DNA from: an uncultured Alteromonadaceae bacterium
Lineage (GTDB): Bacteria; Pseudomonadota; Gammaproteobacteria; Enterobacterales; Alteromonadaceae
Assembly (NCBI GenBank): GCA_947494925.1
Contig: CANLWS010000004.1
Coordinates: forward strand, 62,001 to 126,000
Length of the DNA: 64,000 bases
Reading direction: 5' to 3'
Shown piece after piece: positions 43,736 through 53,908 of this stretch; within the stretch, counting starts at the first letter, position 1; every line of letters starts with the position of its first letter. Below the pieces are notes generated by a model, which was given only the letters and a program-made list of their open reading frames with translations, searched no databases and was not told where the DNA came from. Both the position numbers and the translations under genes were made by a program.

Positions 43736-44740
43736 TTACAACAGCTCAACTTTTGCCTTCATTCCGGGGCGCATAATATCCATCGATAACTCGTCCAGCT
43801 CAACCCAGGCATCAAATACCACTTTGAGATTATTTTGTGACTTGTTTCGATAAGCTTGACCCAAGGACGATATTTTCCCTGCAAAAGGTTTCTCTGGATG
43901 TGCATCCAGCAGGACTTTAACGTTTTGCCCCACTGCCACTTTAGCAGTATCTGATTCATCAAATTCCACTTTGACAGCCAATTTGTCCAACGAGGGCAAA
44001 CTAACTAAGGTTCTCCCCATATACACTGTCTCACCAACTGCCGGTTTATTGCCATTCCAGTCACTTTGATAGATCACCATGCCTTTTTTAGGAGCCTTAA
44101 TTACCAGTTTTTCCAGGCTTTCCTGAATAATTCTGACGCGGGCCTGACGGTTTTCGATTTTGGCGTTCAATACTTCCTTGTTAACAAGCATGGCCTGTTC
44201 ATGTTGATCAAGCTTTTGTTTGGCCTGTAAGTACAATTCGGCACTGATTTCGAATTCCGATTGTTGTTTTAGTCTTTCCACTTCAGAGCGAGAAGCATCT
44301 GTAATTTCAACCTTACGCTGTGCTATTTCCTGATTTTTTTTGGCTTCTGCAACCGCCAGAATTAAATCCTGTTTTGTCGCTTCGTCCTTCAAAGACTGTT
44401 TTTCGGTCTCTTTGATCGCCTCTTCCAACTGGCTTTTACGTCCGATTAAATCGTTTTGAAGACGCTGCCCGTCAAAGCGAACAACCAAATCCCCTTCCTT
44501 CAGTAACGCATTCTCCTTCGCCAGGTACTCAATTTTGAATTGCCACATCCGCCTGACATTGGGTGGACCGATAGTGACATCTTGCAACGAGACCAGTTCT
44601 GCAGGAGCGACCACCCCGCGTCTGCTAGATGAATCTCCGCCCTGTTCTGAAGATAATTCGTTAGAACATCCAGAAAGCGAAGCTGACAAGACAATTACAG
44701 TCAGCAGTGCAACCGTTTTAGCGCTAGTTAGCTTAATCAT
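43736..44740 (-). CDS. HlyD/RND-type periplasmic adaptor lipoprotein (second of three)
   Basis: A 334-residue protein with a lipobox (ASLSGC, Cys at residue 25). The lipoyl-like half domains (EYLAKENALLKEGDLVVRFDG) flank a long coiled-coil hairpin (about 100-205), and a beta-barrel domain follows. It overlaps the first adaptor by eight bases and precedes the third by 13. Such adaptors bridge an inner-membrane pump to an outer-membrane channel; no TolC-type gene is near. Confidence 0.82.
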   Translation of the reverse strand: MIKLTSAKTVALLTVIVLSASLSGCSNELSSEQGGDSSSRRGVVAPAELVSLQDVTIGPPNVRRMWQFKIEYLAKENALLKEGDLVVRFDGQRLQNDLIGRKSQLEEAIKETEKQSLKDEATKQDLILAVAEAKKNQEIAQRKVEITDASRSEVERLKQQSEFEISAELYLQAKQKLDQHEQAMLVNKEVLNAKIENRQARVRIIQESLEKLVIKAPKKGMVIYQSDWNGNKPAVGETVYMGRTLVSLPSLDKLAVKVEFDESDTAKVAVGQNVKVLLDAHPEKPFAGKISSLGQAYRNKSQNNLKVVFDAWVELDELSMDIMRPGMKAKVELL

Positions 44741-45704
44741 TTTTTGCTACCTCTTTATCCACGTCAGGAACCAAAATTCTGACGCTCATTCCCGGTAGTA
44801 GTTTCTCTTTTGGTATTTTAGAAAAAGTAAAGGTTACTGGAAAATAGACACTACCGCTCCACTGTTCTTTCTTTTCTGATTGGGTTGATTTGAATGCCAG
44901 TTCACCTTGATAACGTTTGTTCGGGTAGGCGTCTAATGCCAAATCCACCTTAACGTCACGGCTTAGTTTGTCAGCATCAATTTCGTGGACCCAGCTTTCG
45001 ATCTGAAAATTTTCCGTGGCCTGCACATCCAGGATAGTCCAACTCGCCTGAGCATTGATCCCGGCTGCCATCTTTTGCCCACTCCAAGGATGCATTGCAT
45101 AACTTACCGGACCGGTAAATTGCGCTGTCACATTGAGGTTTTTCAATTGCCGTTGCTGGAACGTAATTTCTTCTCCAACTTTCAACAGATCCAGGCGTTT
45201 CTTTTGCACACCCGTGCGTAATTCTTCTTTTGCAAGTTTGAGTTTTTCTTCAGCCTTGACCTGCTCAAGTAACATCCGTTGCAAGGTCAATTCATATTGG
45301 CCTTTGTCGTACTGGCTGACCTCAGAAGCTGGCACACTTGCTTCAATCCTGGCCTTGTCCACTCGCATTCTGGCCACTTTTAATTGACCTTCTGCTTCAG
45401 TGAGTTTCTGCTCCAACTCCATTTTGGTCTGTTTTAACTCAAGGGTGATGGTTTCAGCACGCTCTTCGTTTATTTCAAGCTGGCTTTGAACATCTGACCC
45501 ATCGAAGACAACTATGGTATCCCCCTCATTGACTACTTTACCTTCCTCTTCCATCCATTGGATCTGAATCTGCCAGCGGCTGGTTTTAGGTGCAGTGACC
45601 ACCTGCTTTTTGGCAGAGCTGACTTTTCCAGTCAACACCAACAATTCTGCCATCAATTGAAACGGTAACGCGAACAACACAAGTGTGAGTAAAAACGTTT
45701 TCAT
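44733..45704 (-). CDS. HlyD/RND-type periplasmic adaptor (first of three)
   Basis: A 323-residue protein with an ordinary Sec signal peptide (cleavage after QLMA, residue 19) and no lipobox Cys, unlike the two adaptors that follow. The same domain order is present: half-lipoyl, coiled-coil hairpin (about 75-175), half-lipoyl and beta-barrel. It is three bases from the ATPase gene and overlaps the second adaptor by eight bases, so the five genes are one transcription unit. Confidence 0.82.
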   Translation of the reverse strand: MKTFLLTLVLFALPFQLMAELLVLTGKVSSAKKQVVTAPKTSRWQIQIQWMEEEGKVVNEGDTIVVFDGSDVQSQLEINEERAETITLELKQTKMELEQKLTEAEGQLKVARMRVDKARIEASVPASEVSQYDKGQYELTLQRMLLEQVKAEEKLKLAKEELRTGVQKKRLDLLKVGEEITFQQRQLKNLNVTAQFTGPVSYAMHPWSGQKMAAGINAQASWTILDVQATENFQIESWVHEIDADKLSRDVKVDLALDAYPNKRYQGELAFKSTQSEKKEQWSGSVYFPVTFTFSKIPKEKLLPGMSVRILVPDVDKEVAKND

Positions 45705-45707
45705 CTC

Positions 45708-46373
45708 TTACCCCCTTATTACCTGACCATCTTTCATTCTCACCACACGTTGCGCATACTCAGCAATGTCCTCTTCGTGGGTTACCATGACTATGGTTTG
45801 TCCCGCTTTATGAAGTTCAGTCAATAAATTCATTATTTCTACCGATGTTTTACTGTCAAGATTACCTGTGGGTTCGTCTGCCAGTATGACTTTTGGCTGG
45901 TTTATCAACGCTCTGGCAATCGCAACACGTTGTCTCTGGCCACCAGACATTTCAAAAGGTTTGTGATGCTTACGATGGCCCAGTCCAACCCGATCAATTA
46001 AAGTCAATGCTCTGTTTAGTGCTTCATCAGGATCAACGTCAGAATATCTCAATGGCAAAGTAATATTGGCTACTGCATCTAGTTTAGGCAACAAATGAAA
46101 GGTTTGAAATATGAAGCCAATGTGACTATTTCTGATTTGTGATAAGGCATCATCATCCAGACTAGCAATGTTTTTTCCGGCCAGGAAATACTCACCGGAG
46201 TCTGGCGTATCCAAGCAACCAAGCACATTCATAAGTGTTGATTTACCGGAACCTGAACTACCCATCACTGCGACAAATTCATTGTCCTTTATGTTCAACG
46301 ACACACCGTCCAAGGCAGTCACCACTTCCTCACCATTTTGAAAATGTTTTTTAATATCTATGAGTTCGAGCAT
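45708..46373 (-). CDS. LolD/MacB-type ABC transporter ATPase
   Basis: A 221-residue ATP-binding subunit with Walker A GSSGSGKST (residues 38-46), signature SGGQRQRVAIARAL, Walker B VILADEPTGNLD and an H-loop His in MVTHEED. It belongs to the MacB/LolD/FtsE branch that partners FtsX-type permeases, here the one at 41291-42529. It is the first gene of the export operon, with AAGGA before its ATG at 46373. Confidence 0.92.
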   Translation of the reverse strand: MLELIDIKKHFQNGEEVVTALDGVSLNIKDNEFVAVMGSSGSGKSTLMNVLGCLDTPDSGEYFLAGKNIASLDDDALSQIRNSHIGFIFQTFHLLPKLDAVANITLPLRYSDVDPDEALNRALTLIDRVGLGHRKHHKPFEMSGGQRQRVAIARALINQPKVILADEPTGNLDSKTSVEIMNLLTELHKAGQTIVMVTHEEDIAEYAQRVVRMKDGQVIRG

Positions 46374-46422
46374 ACTGCTGGTTGGTTCCTTGTTATAATT
46401 AACGCTTCGGATGTCGATATTT

Positions 46423-47043
46423 TCAGGCGCAATCTAATTTCGTAAGCTGTTGAGAATTAAGCGATTCTTCATAGACTCTGGTCAGATATTTAAGTTGCAT
46501 TACCCATTCATTCATATATCCGAGGAGTTTTTTCTGCGCCCGCAGGTTTGTATCATTAATATTTGAATCATCATTAAATAGTAAATCGATGATTTTTGGG
46601 ATCATTAATTTGTAACTGTCTTCTTGTAAATCGTATATTGCTGCAATTTTCGTCGCCATTTTAAAATCCACATGCAATAAGTAGCCCGTTTCAATGGCTA
46701 GTTCCCAGGCAGTATTGCGTAATTGTTGGATTACAATAGGCCTGTCTATCATTCGAACCGCTTCTCTCTGATTCGATTGCGCTTCTAATTGCTGAATAGT
46801 TTTCTTAACGTATTCAATCAATTGCTTATGTCTGGGGGAATAATCTTCAGTGAGTAATGCGTAGTTGAACTGCATTTCCTCTTTCACATTGCACATGGCA
46901 ACATTTGTTCTGGCGTCAAGATTACGCTGTTCTCCCCAATCGTCTAGCGCAAAGGCTAACAAAATACTGATACAAATAAGCATGGACTCTATTATCCAGC
47001 CTTTCAGTTTATGACGGGTAGATTGGGGTTTCTGGTCTGGCAT
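46423..47043 (-). CDS. Single-helix membrane protein of unknown function
   Basis: A 206-residue protein with one N-terminal transmembrane helix (about residues 14-32: WIIESMLICISILLAFALDDW). A long helical, charged periplasmic part follows. The helix-then-DDW layout occurs in an uncharacterised family of small membrane proteins. It lies 49 bases upstream of the ATPase gene on the same strand, so it may be the first gene of the export unit, though promoter-like AT-rich sequence (TTATAAT) in the gap could separate them. Confidence 0.55.
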   Translation of the reverse strand: MPDQKPQSTRHKLKGWIIESMLICISILLAFALDDWGEQRNLDARTNVAMCNVKEEMQFNYALLTEDYSPRHKQLIEYVKKTIQQLEAQSNQREAVRMIDRPIVIQQLRNTAWELAIETGYLLHVDFKMATKIAAIYDLQEDSYKLMIPKIIDLLFNDDSNINDTNLRAQKKLLGYMNEWVMQLKYLTRVYEESLNSQQLTKLDCA

Positions 47044-47117
47044 TTTTTGATGGTTCCCTGTTCAATAGAAATGGATAAAAATAGTTCTAAGCTTTAGATG
47101 TAAACCTGTTTTATCCA

Positions 47118-48590
47118 TCATCCAATATAGACTTTTTTATCCTCATAACGCGGATGTTTACTCACCTGGTTTTTACCCAGATTCTTTGCTTGGTATAGCG
47201 CGTCATCCGCACGTTTAAACAAGCTTTCAAATTTTTCATCCTGATGCAATTCAGCCAGTCCAAAACTCGACTGGATATACTTATCACCCACTTTAATTTC
47301 GTTCACGCTGGCAAGAATTCTTTCTGCTATCTGCCCTGCGGCATCCAAGTTAGTATTGGGTAACAGAGCAACAAATTCATCCCCACCATAGCGCCCCAGA
47401 ATGTCAGTCGGCCGCAGTGAACCCTTTGCGACCTGGCAGACTTTTCGCAGCGCATCATCCCCTGCTGCATGGCCAAAGGTATCATTGATATCTTTAAAAC
47501 GGTCAATATCAAATACGATCAGCGCCAGAGGTTTGCGTTCATTGTGACTGCTAATTATTTCCACTACTGCACGTTGCGTAAAATGTCCCCTGGATGCAGC
47601 CTGAGTTAGGGAGTCTGTGAATACCAACTTCTGAAGTTTTCGATTGTGCGCAGCCAATGCAGGGACGGCTATACCAAACAACGCATTAGCGGCCACCACA
47701 TTAATCGCAAATTGATACACCATGACAAAATTCATCAGATCAAAAAGATGAACAAATAGCGCGATTAAAAAGCTACTGACCGCCAAACAAAGTGCATTGT
47801 AAAAAGCGCTTTCAGTACAGGCTATCCACATATGCGGAATGGCAAGGAAAAAGATTGCGAACGCACTCTCATTGGCGCCGGTAAATTTAGCCAGTAACAT
47901 ACAACAGGTCACCATGAGCACGACAAAAAGCAACTTGAACTTAAACTCTTGAGTCTGGCTAAACTGGCCAGGACCTACGTAATCGCTGATGACAAACTCA
48001 GGCTTAGGATAAATAACCGAAATCAATGCGGCAAACAGAGGTGACAAGACGATTACCCCTGCTAAATCACCGATCCAGAAAGGCAGCCAGGTGGATTTCA
48101 ACGCATCAGCACTCATCATATCCGACATTATTAATGCGGTAATAACCAGAAAGGTGGCCAATAAAGACACAATTGCAGAACTGACCAGAAAAGTAATTAT
48201 CAATTGCGGCACGCTCATTCCACCTTGTTTGGACAACAAACAAAGTATGCGGGTACCGAGAAAATAAGGAACGATATGTGCGACGCCAAACAAGACCCCG
48301 GCTAACAAGAGTTCTGCATAGGACAATGGTAAATTATAATGGTTACCCGCCCAGAAGGTAATAACAATGGCACTGAACATCAGAGGTGGAACAGCTCGGG
48401 CACCAGCGATCAACAATGCGGCGTAGGTTAAACCGGCAGCGGGAAACCAGACACTGGCATGTTCAGTATATTCAACCAGCCTACCGAGCTGCCAGACTGT
48501 CAACCAAGCTAAGACAAGAGTGAATGCCCTCAACCAGGAAGATTGTCCGAGAATTCTTATTAAGAAAGTAAAAGAAGGTTGTCTAAACAT
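47118..48590 (-). CDS. Diguanylate cyclase with MASE1 sensor domain
   Basis: A 490-residue inner-membrane protein. Eight to nine transmembrane helices of the MASE1 type (about residues 10-310) precede a GGDEF domain (about 325-485). The active site is an intact GGDEF (402-406), and RPTD five residues before it is a complete RxxD inhibitory site. It should make c-di-GMP from GTP with product feedback. It is a candidate source of the signal read by LapD at 9761-11689, although distance gives no evidence for pairing. Confidence 0.9.
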   Translation of the reverse strand: MFRQPSFTFLIRILGQSSWLRAFTLVLAWLTVWQLGRLVEYTEHASVWFPAAGLTYAALLIAGARAVPPLMFSAIVITFWAGNHYNLPLSYAELLLAGVLFGVAHIVPYFLGTRILCLLSKQGGMSVPQLIITFLVSSAIVSLLATFLVITALIMSDMMSADALKSTWLPFWIGDLAGVIVLSPLFAALISVIYPKPEFVISDYVGPGQFSQTQEFKFKLLFVVLMVTCCMLLAKFTGANESAFAIFFLAIPHMWIACTESAFYNALCLAVSSFLIALFVHLFDLMNFVMVYQFAINVVAANALFGIAVPALAAHNRKLQKLVFTDSLTQAASRGHFTQRAVVEIISSHNERKPLALIVFDIDRFKDINDTFGHAAGDDALRKVCQVAKGSLRPTDILGRYGGDEFVALLPNTNLDAAGQIAERILASVNEIKVGDKYIQSSFGLAELHQDEKFESLFKRADDALYQAKNLGKNQVSKHPRYEDKKVYIG

Positions 48591-48752
48591 AATCTACTAA
48601 TGCGTTTTCCATCTCTCACGACTTTGTTAATTGAAATATCACCGACATTGTGTGTTATTTTCCATCTATAGTCAGCCATTTTCTGGTTAAAAAAAAGCCT
48701 ACTCCCTGTATATCCCTTCATCTCAATCCTAAGAGCAGAGATGTTCGAGAAA

Positions 48753-50504
48753 CTAACTAACCAACTGTAGATCTGCAAATTCTTGGTAGAGTGCGTTAGT
48801 TTTTATCAGCTCCGTATGATGGCCGATTGCTACGATCCTTCCTTTGTCCATAACGACAATTCGGTCGGCATTGACTACTGTTGATAACCGATGCGCAATA
48901 ATCAGCGTTGTTTTGTTCTTCATCAACTCCTCCAGCGCCAGCTTAACCTGTTGTTCGCTGGAGGCATCCAGCGCACTGGTAGCTTCATCCAATAGCAGCA
49001 CCGGCCTGTCGGCAAGGATAGCTCGGGCGATAGAGATACGTTGTTTTTGTCCACCAGATAAACGAATGCCCCGCTCACCCAACTGAGTGTGATACCCCTC
49101 TGTAAAGGATTCAATAAACTCATCCGCTCTGGCCGCTTTTGCCGCCTCAATAACCTGTTGTTCTGTCGCTTCGGGCCAGCCGTAACGAATGTTTTCAATG
49201 ACTGAGGTGGCTAAAATAACCGAGTCTTGGGGAACTAACCCAAATACTTGTCTTAGGTCAGACAGTTCAAGTTGTCTGTGATCAATGCCGTCTATTTCTA
49301 TTACCCCGCTATTCGCATCGTAAAAGCGCAGGAGCAATTGAAACACGCTGGATTTACCTGCACCGCTCGGTCCTACTAAAGCGACTCGCTCCCCTGCCCT
49401 GATATGAAGATTGATCTGTTGCAACACATCAATTTCCGGCGCACCCGGATACGCAAAAGTCAACTTTCGAATGCTTAATTCACCTTGAATTTTAGCCGCT
49501 AACCTGACCGGTAGTGAGGGAGGAAGTATTTGTGATTCGGTATTCAGCAGTTCTAACAATCTTTCACTGGCACCCGCTGCTTTTTGTATTTCACCGATCA
49601 CTTCACTGATAGTTGCAACGCTGCCACCTGCCATCACAGCATAAAACATAAAGGCAGTCAGTTCACCTGCACTCACGCCCCCCTCCAAAACTTGACGAGC
49701 GCCAAGCCAGGCAACGATAGTGATAGTGGTAATACTTATCCCCATTATGCAGGCTATCAGCAATGCACGGTATTTTATCCTTCGTGATGCAGCATCCATC
49801 ACTGCTTCAACACGTTGGCCAAACTGAGTACGATCAGATTGTTCATGAGTATAGGATTGTACTGTATGGATCTCATGCAAACTCTCGTCCACGTATGATC
49901 CCATGTCTGCAACGCGATCCTGACTATCTCTGGCAAAAATCCTGACTTTAGCCCCCAGAACTTTTATCGGCAATAACACTACGGGAACGGCTATCAAAAC
50001 ATACAAGGTCATCAACGGACTGGTTACAAGCATCAAGAGCAAAGCTCCAACGAAAGTGATGCTGGCCCGCAAGGCCATGGATAAACCCATTCCCACCACA
50101 GTCTGCAAAACCGTTGTATCACTGGTAAATCGGGAGATTACTTCTCCGGTGCGCGTTTTCTCAAAAAAAGCCGGAGATAAAGTCAACAGGTGCGAATAGA
50201 CGTTGCGTCTGATATCAGCACTTACTCTTTCACCCAACCAAATCATCAGGTAGAAGCGAATATAGGCCGCAACACTGCCAATCAAAGCAATGCCGATGAC
50301 GACCAATGCCATCTGATTGAGTTTGTCAGCGTTGTTGGCAATAAACCCTTCGTCTACTACAATTTTCACGCCCTGCCCCAAGGCCAGCCAGGAAACGGCC
50401 CCAACGACAAGTGCCGCTATGGCAGTGACAACTTTTACTTTATAGGGCTTGAGCTGGCTGAATATCCAGCTGACCAAGGTTCTCGTTTTTGCTGCTTTCG
50501 CCAT
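48753..50504 (-). CDS. ABC exporter, fused membrane and ATPase domains (MsbA-like)
   Basis: A 583-residue half-transporter. Six transmembrane helices (residues about 15-320) are followed by the nucleotide-binding domain: Walker A GPSGAGKSS, the signature LSGGQKQRISIARAI, Walker B LLLDEATSALD and IIAHRLST. It should work as a homodimer exporting a lipid, drug or peptide. The start ATG at 50504 agrees with family length. No partner gene is adjacent; it stands between the diguanylate cyclase and the hybrid kinase genes. Confidence 0.88.
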   Translation of the reverse strand: MAKAAKTRTLVSWIFSQLKPYKVKVVTAIAALVVGAVSWLALGQGVKIVVDEGFIANNADKLNQMALVVIGIALIGSVAAYIRFYLMIWLGERVSADIRRNVYSHLLTLSPAFFEKTRTGEVISRFTSDTTVLQTVVGMGLSMALRASITFVGALLLMLVTSPLMTLYVLIAVPVVLLPIKVLGAKVRIFARDSQDRVADMGSYVDESLHEIHTVQSYTHEQSDRTQFGQRVEAVMDAASRRIKYRALLIACIMGISITTITIVAWLGARQVLEGGVSAGELTAFMFYAVMAGGSVATISEVIGEIQKAAGASERLLELLNTESQILPPSLPVRLAAKIQGELSIRKLTFAYPGAPEIDVLQQINLHIRAGERVALVGPSGAGKSSVFQLLLRFYDANSGVIEIDGIDHRQLELSDLRQVFGLVPQDSVILATSVIENIRYGWPEATEQQVIEAAKAARADEFIESFTEGYHTQLGERGIRLSGGQKQRISIARAILADRPVLLLDEATSALDASSEQQVKLALEELMKNKTTLIIAHRLSTVVNADRIVVMDKGRIVAIGHHTELIKTNALYQEFADLQLVS

Positions 50505-50625
50505 AATTATTGCATCTTCATTAATGTGCTAGTGCAAGTGTACGTTTAAACGGGTGAATTGTATCTAATTCCCATACATTTTTGCCATGTCACACATTCT
50601 CTGAGCTAATAGCTAACGCTCTCCT

Positions 50626-53600
50626 TCAACTATGGAACTGGTCTTTGATTCGAGACAATTTATACATCATCATATCCACCTGTTTCTCACACAACCCTAG
50701 GTCGGGATTTGGCATTTTCAGATAATCTGCCAGCATTTCATTATGTTGATTCAACCCAGCAAAACCCAACCTGGCCGTCTCTACCTGCAACTTAAACAGC
50801 AATGAGCGTAAATTGTCCTTGTTTGCATTTTCCAGTGCCTGCCGGATATCCGCCAGATCTGACTCGGGGAGCGCCAGAAACTTTCTCAGTTGATAAGAAT
50901 AATCCGACAAACTATATCGATGATTTGCTATCCCTCTGACTAAATCTGTGAAGGGAAGTTGAATCAGTTGGCGATTCATTCGTTTTATCACCGTATAAGC
51001 GCTGTCAATCTGCATTTTGTTTTGTTCCTTTATACCAAGATCAAAATCGTTAAAAGCAGCCCCAATCAGATCAAAGCCAAATGACTGAGCCGATCCCTTA
51101 ATCGCATGACTGAATTCAAGTGCGGCCTGTCTATCCCCTTGCTCCATGCAGGATTCAAATTTTGTCAATTGAGCAGCAAGTGTCTTGAGGTAATCTCTGG
51201 TCAACGAAAGTTTATCTTGAGGGTCGATAAATTCGTCGCTGTAAGCACGGTCTGACAGATAGTAATTCAGGGTTTCAATAAATTGAGTTCGCTCAATAGG
51301 TTTTGATAAAACAGAAGAAAACCCAATGGACGTATAAAGCTCTATTTCGTGTTGCATATTGTTCGCAGTTAACGCCACGATGGGAGCCTTACACCCTGCT
51401 TCTCGCAACAAGTTCAATGTTTCTATCCCATCATGCTCTGGCATTTGAATGTCCAACAGCACCAAATCAAAATTCGACTCGAACTGAACCTCACTTAGTG
51501 CTTCCAAACCACTGCTCAATGCTACGACTTCACAATCCAGCTTGCGCAGCAACAGAGACACCAGTTCACGAATATTGGGGTGATCATCAACCACCAGTAC
51601 TTTTGCGCGGTTAAATTTTCCCGATGCAGAAATTTCTGAAGCAGGCCGGCTTAATTCCGTATTTGCAGCTGCCAATGATTCCAACCACTCGCTCGTATCG
51701 GCTAGGACCAGCGGCAAGCTCACCAAAAACGCTGTGCCCTGCTGTAATTGGCTTTTCACGTTAATATTTCCGCCCAACCCTTCAACCAGATGCTTCGAAA
51801 TACTTAATCCAAGTCCCGAACCTCCATATTTTCTGGACGTTGATTTTTCAGCCTGCTGAAAAGGTAGGAACAAGGTTTCTATCTGGCTTTCACTCATCCC
51901 GATCCCAGTATCTGAAACAGTTATCTCAAGACAATCCTTACTGGCTTTCAAGCCTAGTTCAACGCCACCAAACTCGGTAAATTTGAGGGCATTGTTAGTC
52001 AGGTTAAAAAGAATTTGCTTCAAGCGGGTTGGGTCAGACATTATTACGTCTGGCAAAGGAAAATCGAATTGCGTTTTAAACTTCAAGCCTTTGTCCTGGG
52101 CCCGTTTCTGCATCATAGTGGTCAGTTGCGTAATTATCCCAATTAGTGGTGTGGGGATAGATTCGAATTCAAGTTTATTGGCTTCTATTTTGCTGATATC
52201 CAGGATGTCATTGATAACCTCCAATAAGTGATGGCCATTGTCAGCAATTATATTGATGGCTTCAGGAATTTCCGCTGACTTGATTTCATCAGCCTGAATA
52301 CTTTCTGCATAACCTATTATCGCAGTCAATGGTGTCCTGATTTCATGACTCATACTGGCCAAAAACTGATTTTTAGCCAAGCCCGCTTCCTTTAACCCTT
52401 CGATGGCACTTTCTAGTTGTTCGTTAGCTTCTGAAAGTTGATGAGTACGCACACCGACTTTTTGTTCCAATCTGTTTGTCAGTGCAATGTTTTGCAGATT
52501 GGTCAAACGCACTTTTTCAGCCAACGCAAAAGCCAAAATTAAACTGTCCATTGAATTACCGATTTGAGCTATAAGGAAGACATTGAGGTTCACTTCAGGA
52601 AAGACATTGAGATTGATTAAATTGCCAAAAAAGTTGGGCACAACAACAGATAATAAAGCAATCACAAAATAACGGGCGGGAATATCGCCTGCCATCCAGC
52701 GTTTGACACCTGCATACACTCCAACAAAAATGATGACCAGACTGACAATAGATATCAGCATGATCCCCAATCCAACATTGTAGATCCCAGCAGGAACCGT
52801 CAGAAAAACCGAAAAGCCTGCAATTCGGGTAAATTTATGCAGTGCGGGGGCATGAAGTTTCAAGCGCAAAAAAGTGGTATTAAATTGCGCAGCAAAGCAC
52901 AAGCCAAAAGAAAAGGCCACAACGGCGAATACCGGGTATACCTCAGCAAAAATTGATGAAAACACACCAAATACATATGCCCAACCTACAGCGAATCCAA
53001 AGGTTGATATGGCATAGTACAAATAAGCCCTGTCAGCCGTACCAATAAACAAAAACAAGTTGTAAATGCCAAGTGCAAGACAGACCCCAAGACTCATTAA
53101 CATAATGACGTTTTCGATTTTAAAATAGTCATAAGCCTCTGTTTCAGGCTTGAGAACGATTTTTATCGGTGCTGCATAAAAACTGCTATCAAACAAAACC
53201 GCAACGGTTGTTTGTTCACCTGGCGCCAACTCAACGCTTGTGCCGTAACGAAAGTCCATCTGACTATCGAATTGAAGTCCATTTTGTACCTGTTTAACCC
53301 GCATTCCTTCGTGGTACTGATTGATTTGGACATTGTCTACCGGGGACCCATATGGATAAACAAACCAACGAGAGTAGGAGGTGTCGTTGTAGAGATCAAA
53401 TACTGAAACATAACGATCACCAAAGGGCGATACTGTGCCGTGTTCAGGTGATTGCGCCAGAAGGCTGAAAAGTGCTTTTGTATTGTCCGGTAATTGCCCT
53501 TCGAGCAAAGTGCGATTTGCAACGAGAGCGCTGATGTTTTTACCATGAATATCGGACAGGTTAAGCTTGGGTAGAGAAGAATCCTCTGCGCGTAAACCGT

Positions 53601-53658
53601 TTACCATCAGCCATTGCAATAACAACAACATGACAACAAATCTGGCCTTGGAAAACAT
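50626..53658 (-). CDS. 7TMR-DISM hybrid sensor histidine kinase with HPt domain
   Basis: A 1010-residue sensor. A signal peptide leads to a 7TMR-DISMED2 periplasmic domain (about 40-170) and seven transmembrane helices (about 180-385). Then come a coiled coil, HisKA with His438 (SHEIRTPL), the HATPase with GTGIG-like DTGIGM and GGSGLGLSI, a receiver with Asp736 (DIQMPEHDG) and an HPt domain with His851 (HAIKGSA). All phosphorelay residues are present, so it can run a full relay to an unlinked response regulator. The DISMED2 domain often binds carbohydrates. The gene stands alone; the target regulator is not in the window. Confidence 0.92.
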   Translation of the reverse strand: MFSKARFVVMLLLLQWLMVNGLRAEDSSLPKLNLSDIHGKNISALVANRTLLEGQLPDNTKALFSLLAQSPEHGTVSPFGDRYVSVFDLYNDTSYSRWFVYPYGSPVDNVQINQYHEGMRVKQVQNGLQFDSQMDFRYGTSVELAPGEQTTVAVLFDSSFYAAPIKIVLKPETEAYDYFKIENVIMLMSLGVCLALGIYNLFLFIGTADRAYLYYAISTFGFAVGWAYVFGVFSSIFAEVYPVFAVVAFSFGLCFAAQFNTTFLRLKLHAPALHKFTRIAGFSVFLTVPAGIYNVGLGIMLISIVSLVIIFVGVYAGVKRWMAGDIPARYFVIALLSVVVPNFFGNLINLNVFPEVNLNVFLIAQIGNSMDSLILAFALAEKVRLTNLQNIALTNRLEQKVGVRTHQLSEANEQLESAIEGLKEAGLAKNQFLASMSHEIRTPLTAIIGYAESIQADEIKSAEIPEAINIIADNGHHLLEVINDILDISKIEANKLEFESIPTPLIGIITQLTTMMQKRAQDKGLKFKTQFDFPLPDVIMSDPTRLKQILFNLTNNALKFTEFGGVELGLKASKDCLEITVSDTGIGMSESQIETLFLPFQQAEKSTSRKYGGSGLGLSISKHLVEGLGGNINVKSQLQQGTAFLVSLPLVLADTSEWLESLAAANTELSRPASEISASGKFNRAKVLVVDDHPNIRELVSLLLRKLDCEVVALSSGLEALSEVQFESNFDLVLLDIQMPEHDGIETLNLLREAGCKAPIVALTANNMQHEIELYTSIGFSSVLSKPIERTQFIETLNYYLSDRAYSDEFIDPQDKLSLTRDYLKTLAAQLTKFESCMEQGDRQAALEFSHAIKGSAQSFGFDLIGAAFNDFDLGIKEQNKMQIDSAYTVIKRMNRQLIQLPFTDLVRGIANHRYSLSDYSYQLRKFLALPESDLADIRQALENANKDNLRSLLFKLQVETARLGFAGLNQHNEMLADYLKMPNPDLGLCEKQVDMMMYKLSRIKDQFHS

Positions 53659-53908
53659 ACCTGTCCTTACTGCATTATTTTTTGAAAGTCGTCTGGAACC
53701 TGTAACAAAAATATCGCACCGCTTTCCATGTCAACTTTTCCCGGATACTGAATCTATATAACCTGAGGTTACATAGTAGAGCAGTTGGCTAGTTCAGTCC
53801 ACGCTCAACCATATTGTTGTGACGAAATTGCAATTAAGCGTAGATTATTCTTTCAGTATTGGTATAAGTTCACCAGTGCTAATAAAAAAAACAATAAGGC
53901 TTGTGACA

